From contig CAVXRO010000008.1 of assembly GCA_963764235.1 (NCBI GenBank), positions 186,001-250,000 on the forward strand: 64,000 nucleotides of DNA, given 5' to 3'. Shown here piece by piece: positions 58,887 through 64,000 of the stretch (position 1 is its first letter; each line of letters begins with the position of its first letter). Below the pieces are notes generated by a model. It did not search any database and had not been told where the DNA came from. It saw only the letters and a program-made list of their open reading frames with translations. This stretch comes from DATFVA01 sp963764235 (lineage in GTDB: Bacteria; Bacteroidota; Ignavibacteria; Ignavibacteriales; Ignavibacteriaceae). The translations under genes were made by a program, and so were the position numbers.

Positions 58887-59513
58887 TTGAGTAAAACATC
58901 TTCGGAAACATTCAACGATAAAGTAAACCTCATATACGAGTATAATAAACGATCACCTCTGTTCGTCCGTGTGGCAAACAGCGAGATCGAAAAGAACAAC
59001 GCGGAAAGAGCCGTTGAGATACTTAATGATGGTTTATCTATATACCCTGAGTATACTACAGCACACATTCTACTTGGCAAAGCCTTAATGAGACTGGGAA
59101 AATATAAAGAAGCTCTCGATTCCTTTCGTAAAGGGAGTGAGCTTGTGAGTTCTCACAGGATATATGAATATTATATGCACGAAGTTGAGAACCTAAAGAA
59201 GCAGAGAGTACTTTTCGAATCTTCTCATAATCCCGGTTTCCTTGAGGAAGTAGAGGCTCCGAAGAAAAATAAGATCAGCCTGGAACAGGAATTGTCATCA
59301 TTTGATTCGATGACGGAATCAAAGCAGGATACATTATCAGCTAAACCGGGTACCGGCGATTCAATTGTTTCTGAAACTCTTGCTAATATTTATATAACTC
59401 AGGGAGAATTCAGAGAAGCCCTGACCATTTATGAAAGACTAATAACAAAGAATCCTCAAAAAAAGGATTATTACCTTAAGAAGATCGAGGATTTAAAATC
59501 AGAATTCGAATAA
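58887..59513 (+). CDS. TPR-repeat protein
   Basis: 208 aa from TTG at 58887, preceded by AGGA; a TTG at 58869 would overlap the upstream gene. TPR units at about 16-50 (NKRSPLFVRVANSEIEKNNAERAVEILNDGLSIYPEY), 52-85 (AHILLGKALMRLGKYKEALDSFRKGSEL) and 165-200 (SETLANIYITQGEFREALTIYERLITKNPQ), with a charged linker between. No signal peptide. Tetratricopeptides mediate protein contacts; the partner is unknown, though the neighbour is a membrane glycosyltransferase. Confidence 0.83.
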   Translation: MSKTSSETFNDKVNLIYEYNKRSPLFVRVANSEIEKNNAERAVEILNDGLSIYPEYTTAHILLGKALMRLGKYKEALDSFRKGSELVSSHRIYEYYMHEVENLKKQRVLFESSHNPGFLEEVEAPKKNKISLEQELSSFDSMTESKQDTLSAKPGTGDSIVSETLANIYITQGEFREALTIYERLITKNPQKKDYYLKKIEDLKSEFE

Positions 59514-59542
59514 GCTGATTTTTTCCTTGTTCTTTATCCCCG

Positions 59543-60154
59543 ATGAATTTATCAAATCTAAAAAAACTCAACCGGACATTTTATAAAAGAGATGTTCTTA
59601 CTGTTGCGCCCGAACTTTTGGGCAAAATCCTTGTCAAAGCAGACGGTTCAGAAATAATTGCAGGCAGGATTGTTGAAGTTGAAGCATATGACGGCCGCTT
59701 CGATGAAGCTGCTCATACCTTCAGGGGGAAAACAAAGAGAAATGAGATTATGTTTGAACCGGGAGGGTATTTCTATGTATACTTTACTTATGGCGCACAT
59801 TTTTGCTGCAACATAGTTACAGGTAATGAAGGTGATGGAACTGCTGTATTGATAAGAGGGGTGGAGCCGGTTGCGGGACTCGAACTGATGGCATTTAACC
59901 GTTTCGGGAAAAATTTGATAAATGAAAAAGAAAAATATAATTTGACCAGCGGACCGGGAAAAGTTTGTCAGGCTTTCGGGATAACCAGAGAATATTACGG
60001 AGAGGATCTCATCAACGGCAGAATATATCTTCTCAGTCAAAGGAAAATACCCGGAGACCGGGTTGTCAGGACAACAAGGATAGGAATAAAGAAATCAGCT
60101 GAACTGAACTGGCGCTTTTATATAAAAGATAATCCGTTCGTTTCCAGAAAATGA
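59543..60154 (+). CDS. DNA-3-methyladenine glycosylase (AAG/MPG family)
   Basis: 203 aa. LNRTFYKRDVLTVAPELLGKILVK, EVEAYDGRFDEAAHTFRGKTKRNEIMFEPGGYFYVYFTYGAHFCCNIV and GVEPVAGLELM are the AAG core, with the catalytic Glu in EVEAYDG and the Tyr-rich FYVYFTYG. It excises alkylated purines. It overlaps the next gene by four bases (ATGA). Confidence 0.95.
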   Translation: MNLSNLKKLNRTFYKRDVLTVAPELLGKILVKADGSEIIAGRIVEVEAYDGRFDEAAHTFRGKTKRNEIMFEPGGYFYVYFTYGAHFCCNIVTGNEGDGTAVLIRGVEPVAGLELMAFNRFGKNLINEKEKYNLTSGPGKVCQAFGITREYYGEDLINGRIYLLSQRKIPGDRVVRTTRIGIKKSAELNWRFYIKDNPFVSRK

Positions 60155-61200
60155 TTAAACCAAAAAACTTATTAATTGTGAGAACTGACCGTATAGGTGA
60201 TGTTGTTCTTTCTCTTCCCTTGGCTTCAATAATCAAAAAACATCTTCCTGAATGTAAAATTACTTTTCTCGTACGAAATTATACCAGGGCCCTGGTTGAA
60301 AATCATCCTTATATAGATGAAGTAATTATTCTCGAAGAAAAGGGGAAGAAGATCACTGTCAGACAGAATGTTGCGAACATCGCATTTTATAATTTTGATT
60401 CTGCTGTAATTGTTTACCCCACATTTGTAACCTCCCTTATTATCTACCTCAGCAAAATAAAAAACAGGATTGGAACGGGATACCGTTGGTACTCATTTTT
60501 GTTTAATCAGAAAATATATGAACACAGGAAATATGCAGAAAGGCATGAACTGGAATATAATGTCAACCTGCTGAGCAAATTCGGCATTGATGAAAGTGTA
60601 AATTATGCTAATATTGAATTTGACCTCGCTCCTGATCAGTCCAGCGAACAAAAAATTGAAGCCATCCTGCGGAGATCTGAAATTAATACTGAAGAACCTA
60701 TAATAATAATACATCCGGGAAGCAGCGGAAGCTCGGTTGATCTTCCTCAGCAGAAATTCCGATCACTGGTAGAGAAGATCTCGCAGGATCTTACAGAAAA
60801 TATAATACTTACAGGAAGCGACAGAGAAAAATACCTTTGTGAAAACCTCAAACTTCGTCCCGGAATACTGAACCTTGCTGGAAAGCTCGACTTGCCGGGA
60901 ATGATTGCACTAATTAAAAAATGTTCCATTTTTATTGCAAACTCCACAGGTCCGATCCATATAGCGGCAGCTCTCGGCAAATATACAATCGGGTTTTATC
61001 CCCGTATTGCCGCATGTTCGGCCGACAGATGGGGGCCCTATACGGATAAGAAAGTCATTTTTTCGCCCAAAATTGAGTGTTCTGATTGCACAAGGGAACA
61101 GTGCAGCCGATTGAATTGTATGAATAGCATCGAAGTGACAGATATCTTTTATGAAACAGAAAAAATTTATAAGTTTATTCAAGACGAACGGAGAAAATAG
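60151..61200 (+). CDS. family 9 glycosyltransferase (heptosyltransferase-like)
   Basis: 349 aa. IVRTDRIGDVVLSLPLASIIKKHLPE opens the GT9 fold; the nucleotide-binding half holds IIHPGSSGSSVDLP, ILTGSDREKYL and ANSTGPIHIAAALGKYTIGFYP. ADP-heptose LPS heptosyltransferases look like this. It is coupled by a four-base overlap to the DNA glycosylase, though the two functions are unrelated. The sugar acceptor is not known. Confidence 0.9.
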   Translation: MIKPKNLLIVRTDRIGDVVLSLPLASIIKKHLPECKITFLVRNYTRALVENHPYIDEVIILEEKGKKITVRQNVANIAFYNFDSAVIVYPTFVTSLIIYLSKIKNRIGTGYRWYSFLFNQKIYEHRKYAERHELEYNVNLLSKFGIDESVNYANIEFDLAPDQSSEQKIEAILRRSEINTEEPIIIIHPGSSGSSVDLPQQKFRSLVEKISQDLTENIILTGSDREKYLCENLKLRPGILNLAGKLDLPGMIALIKKCSIFIANSTGPIHIAAALGKYTIGFYPRIAACSADRWGPYTDKKVIFSPKIECSDCTREQCSRLNCMNSIEVTDIFYETEKIYKFIQDERRK

Positions 61201-61998
61201 ATGCTCAGGAAATATCTGCTGTTATTTTTATTACTGCCAGTCATATCATATGCCGGTTCCGGTAATGATTCAACACATACCGATCCTGAATTCAGAACTT
61301 TAGAAAATAACGCTTTTCAGGTAGGGGAGAAACTCACTTTTGATGTAAAATACGGGTTTGTGACTGCAGGAATCGCAACTATGCAGATACCGCAAATGAG
61401 AAGAATATCCGGCAGAGAGGCATACCATGTCACCTTTGAGGTTAATTCTGTTCCCAGCTTCGACTGGATTTATAAGGTGCGTGACCGTTATGAAACCTTT
61501 ATTGATGCAAAAGGACTCTTCCCCTGGAGATTTGAACAGCATATCAGGGAAGGTGGATATAGCCGCGACTTTTCCGCTTTTTTTGATCAGAGAAAAGGAA
61601 AAGCAAAGACCAGCGAAGGCGAGTATGAAATCCCCAAATATGTCAACGACATTATATCTGCATTCTACCTTGCAAGAACTTTCGATTATTCAAACCTGAA
61701 AGTAAATGACCGAATACATCTTAAAAACTTTTACAAGGATAAGGTTTACGACCTGGATGTACGCTACCTGGGCAGGGAAACTATTGATGTTGCAGCAGGA
61801 ACTTTTAAATGTATAGTTGTGGAACCATTGGTGCAGGAAGGTGGACTCTTTAAAAGCGAGGGAAGTATTATTGTCTGGCTGACTGACGATGACTTGAAAA
61901 TCCCCGTAAAAGTTAAGACAAAAGTAGTGATTGGTTCTATTGATGCTGAGTTAACGGCCTATGAGGGACTAAAGGGCAAGCTCACTTCAAAACAATAA
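61201..61998 (+). CDS. exported DUF3108-domain protein
   Basis: 265 aa, ATG immediately after the previous stop. Signal peptide 1-19 (ending YAGS). From about 39 the DUF3108 pattern: NAFQVGEKLTFDVKYGFVTAGIATM, GREAYHVTFEVNSVPSFDWIYKVRDRYETFID and EYEIPKYVNDIISAFYLARTFD. Family members are periplasmic or outer-membrane proteins of unknown function, often near LPS genes. Confidence 0.88.
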   Translation: MLRKYLLLFLLLPVISYAGSGNDSTHTDPEFRTLENNAFQVGEKLTFDVKYGFVTAGIATMQIPQMRRISGREAYHVTFEVNSVPSFDWIYKVRDRYETFIDAKGLFPWRFEQHIREGGYSRDFSAFFDQRKGKAKTSEGEYEIPKYVNDIISAFYLARTFDYSNLKVNDRIHLKNFYKDKVYDLDVRYLGRETIDVAAGTFKCIVVEPLVQEGGLFKSEGSIIVWLTDDDLKIPVKVKTKVVIGSIDAELTAYEGLKGKLTSKQ

Positions 61999-62061
61999 TC
62001 ATTTCATCTGCTTAAAAACTGATTAATAGGAAAATGATGCCCGTTTAATTATTTTCACTAA

Positions 62062-63042
62062 ATGGATGATTACAATTCACAACCGGATCCATTAAATGAG
62101 GATCCCGATAAAAATAAAGAAACTAAAACCGATCCCGGAGAGCATTCCGGCGGAGGTATCCAGCCCCAGATAAACCCAATTGCTGCCGCATTCATCGGCT
62201 TAATAGGCGGTTTTATACTATATCAGATTGTCGGGGGTGTAATAACACTGCTGATATTCGGTATGAACCTGGATACAGCCCCTGTTAATGCGGTCAGGCT
62301 TATGACTATGGGAGGACAGATTCTCTTTATGCTTCTGCCTGCATTATTATTTTCAAAATGGTTTTATCTTGATGTATCGGCGGTGATCAGGACAAGAGTG
62401 CCTTCCTGGAAGGAATTTGCTTTGTTTGGAATAGGAATAATAATTCTTACCCCGCTTCTGCAGTATGTTATCACTGTACAAAATTACCTTATAGATATCT
62501 GGGCGGCAAGTTCTCCCTTTATTAATTCTATAAAATCAGCTCTCGATTCATTAAACGACCTTGTAGAAAAAACTTACGGTAATTTGTTGACGGCACATAA
62601 CATCTATGAGGCGTTCTTGGTTATACTGGTGGTTGCTTTTGTTCCTGCACTCTGTGAAGAGACATTGTTCCGGGGATTTATACAGAAAAGTTTTGAATTA
62701 AAGATTAAACCTGTCTGGGCCGCACTTATCACCGCAATATTTTTTGGAATTTATCATTTTAACCCGTATGGTATGATAGCATTGATAATTCTTGGTTTTT
62801 ATTTCGGCTTTGCCGCTTATATGAGCAATTCTATCCTGGTTCCAATGAGTCTTCATTTTACTAATAATTTTATAGCAATAATGGTATATTTTCTTATCGG
62901 AAATGAGGATCTTATTAATTCCAAACCGGGAACAGATATTGACATATATTCAGCGGTGTTGATGATAATCCTATTGACTCTTATAATGATAGGTCTGATT
63001 ATTACTATTAGAAAATATTATTCAAAACAGATTATTACTTAA
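62062..63042 (+). CDS. CPBP-family intramembrane metalloprotease
   Basis: 326 aa. The first 35 residues are a hydrophilic cytoplasmic tail rich in Asp, Lys and Pro. About seven or eight membrane helices follow. The CPBP/Rce1 (abortive-infection-like) motifs are CEETLFRGFIQ (Glu-Glu-x3-Arg) and FFGIYHFNPYGMIALIILG (His-x2/3-Asn), with SMSLHFTNN near the end. These enzymes cleave membrane-embedded or prenylated substrates. No SD site seen. Confidence 0.92.
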   Translation: MDDYNSQPDPLNEDPDKNKETKTDPGEHSGGGIQPQINPIAAAFIGLIGGFILYQIVGGVITLLIFGMNLDTAPVNAVRLMTMGGQILFMLLPALLFSKWFYLDVSAVIRTRVPSWKEFALFGIGIIILTPLLQYVITVQNYLIDIWAASSPFINSIKSALDSLNDLVEKTYGNLLTAHNIYEAFLVILVVAFVPALCEETLFRGFIQKSFELKIKPVWAALITAIFFGIYHFNPYGMIALIILGFYFGFAAYMSNSILVPMSLHFTNNFIAIMVYFLIGNEDLINSKPGTDIDIYSAVLMIILLTLIMIGLIITIRKYYSKQIIT

Positions 63043-63051
63043 GGAGGAAAT

Positions 63052-63408
63052 ATGCCTGTATGCCCTAATTGCGAATACGAATACGTTGAAGGGATTACTA
63101 TTTGTCCCGACTGCGGTACCAGGCTTGTGGACGATGAATATTTTGTTCAGCCTGAGGATTGGACTGAAGAAAACTGGCAGGTTGTTTATACCTCAGGTCA
63201 GGAATATGACGTTGAAATGCTCAGGGATAACCTGGAAAGCGCCGGTATAAAGACCTCTATACTTTCACAGAAGGACAGGAATTTTCCTGCTCCGGGCGAT
63301 TTTTCTCTCGTGAAATTGTTTGTCAGAAATGAGGATGTTCAATCGGCTCTCAATTTTATCGAGCAGATTAAGAGCCAGGAGAGCAGTGAAGAAAATGAAG
63401 AAGAATAA
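63052..63408 (+). CDS. zinc-ribbon DUF2007-domain protein
   Basis: 118 aa with AAGGAGG upstream. A zinc ribbon Cys4-x2-Cys7 and Cys18-x2-Cys21 starts the protein; the DUF2007 (putative PII-like signal) domain spans about 43-107 (QVVYTSGQEYDVEMLRDNLESAGIKTSIL, FSLVKLFVRNEDVQSALNFI). It ends in an acidic tail. Function unknown. It lies ten bases after the CPBP protease. Confidence 0.88.
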   Translation: MPVCPNCEYEYVEGITICPDCGTRLVDDEYFVQPEDWTEENWQVVYTSGQEYDVEMLRDNLESAGIKTSILSQKDRNFPAPGDFSLVKLFVRNEDVQSALNFIEQIKSQESSEENEEE

Positions 63409-63414
63409 ACTCTG

Positions 63415-64000
63415 ATGGCTCTGGGCAACACAACACAGAGAGTGCTTGTTTCCCTGGCTGCAATACCGGTTATTATTGCAGCAAGCTATTTCGGGGGGAT
63501 TTATTTCTTTTTGTTTACAGCTTTAATAGCTGTTGTTTCTTTTTATGAATTCAGCAGATTCGTAAAGAAAAAGGATGTATTTGTCAATATTGCAATTGGG
63601 ATTGTATTCATTCTGCTTCTTCTTGTTAATGAATTTTTTCACTACCTCGACATTTATTACTTCATTCTTGTACTTACGGTCATCCTTACACTCTTTGAGT
63701 TATTCAGAAATAAAGGCTCTGCGATACTTAATATCGGAACAACTATGCTGGGTATACTGTATATAGGTTTTTTTGCAGATGCTTTGCTCGCAATAAGGGA
63801 GTTTTATCCCCGGATCGAATATCTGTACCAGCGCGGCGGTTTCCTGATAATCTCAATTCTTGCTGCAATCTGGATATGTGATTCCGCAGCTTTCTTTGGC
63901 GGAACCAGCCTTGGAAAACATAAGCTTTTTCCCCGCGTAAGTCCTAAAAAAAGCTGGGAAGGAGCCGTATTCGGCTTCGTATTCTCCATATTGACCATGC
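63415..64000 (+). CDS. cdsA: phosphatidate cytidylyltransferase (CDP-diglyceride synthase), N-terminal part
   Basis: The frame starts at ATG 63415, six bases after the previous stop, and is open to the window end (195 codons). Six hydrophobic segments are followed by IWICDSAAFFGGTSLGKHKLFPRVSPKKSWEGAVFG, the CdsA region containing the conserved Asp and SPKKSWEG. The C-terminal signature S-x-x-K-R-x4-K-D lies beyond the window. CdsA makes CDP-diacylglycerol for phospholipid synthesis. Confidence 0.93.
   Translation, partial: MALGNTTQRVLVSLAAIPVIIAASYFGGIYFFLFTALIAVVSFYEFSRFVKKKDVFVNIAIGIVFILLLLVNEFFHYLDIYYFILVLTVILTLFELFRNKGSAILNIGTTMLGILYIGFFADALLAIREFYPRIEYLYQRGGFLIISILAAIWICDSAAFFGGTSLGKHKLFPRVSPKKSWEGAVFGFVFSILTM

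Noticed and set aside
62640..62790. CPBP protease considered as an abortive-infection defence gene
   Set aside because: No other defence genes are nearby, and it sits in a housekeeping envelope block between DUF3108 and cdsA.

Overview
The window reads as a chromosomal segment of a bacterium from the Bacteroidota/Chlorobi/Ignavibacteria assemblage, most likely a member of Ignavibacteria. Several signals agree. Two secreted proteins end in the C-terminal sorting module (NYPNPFNP box) used by the type IX secretion system. The rRNA operon has two promoters that match the Bacteroidetes-type TTG-N19/20-TAnnTTTG pattern. Housekeeping gene neighbourhoods such as miaB / sigma-54 activator / lptE are also typical of this group. 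Many genes nevertheless carry good Shine-Dalgarno sites, and the 16S 3' end keeps the CCTCC anti-SD. No prophage, insertion sequence, CRISPR array or integron was seen.

Layout. 1-7.4 kb: the end of metG, a secreted subtilisin-like protease, three consecutive SurA/parvulin-type periplasmic folding proteins and a MoxR ATPase. 7.6-15.4 kb: a small membrane protein, then a minus-strand block with an AI-2E family permease, a NifU-type scaffold, an Mrp ATPase, polyphosphate kinase, a frameshifted deoxyhypusine-synthase-like gene and a sugar-nucleotide-type SDR. 15.6-21.4 kb: two envelope proteins, then the translation block rplM-rpsI-rpsB-tsf-pyrH-frr. 21.6-32.3 kb: an L,D-transpeptidase-like protein whose catalytic Cys is replaced, a lipoprotein, an Omp85 protein, then yicC (frameshifted)-gmk-rpoZ-coaBC-udg-dnaB, a DUF1460 peptidase and a beta-barrel-like protein. 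32.3-34.8 kb: dTDP-glucose dehydratase and an SLBB polysaccharide-export protein. 35.2-40.8 kb: a complete rRNA operon (16S, tRNA-Ile, tRNA-Ala, 23S, 5S) with legible promoters, boxA elements, processing stems and terminator.

40.8-50.6 kb is accessory in character: an orphan two-component-type propeller protein, a Pif1-like helicase divergent from a GAF-PAS sigma-54 activator, an OsmC protein, a probable methanethiol S-methyltransferase (MddA), a DUF3303 protein, an exported YCII protein and a TIGR01777 SDR. 50.9-64 kb: a sorted cupredoxin protein, a 51-codon membrane ORF, then a long co-directional envelope/DNA-repair block (miaB, SPOR, MBL hydrolase, sigma-54 activator, lptE, GT2, TPR, AAG glycosylase, GT9, DUF3108, CPBP protease, DUF2007 zinc ribbon and the start of cdsA).

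No clearly new multi-gene system was found. The best leads are the three single-base frameshifts in conserved genes (either error or biology), the Cys-to-Ser L,D-transpeptidase, the DMS-forming MddA neighbourhood, the rRNA operon control architecture and the structured rpsB leader.
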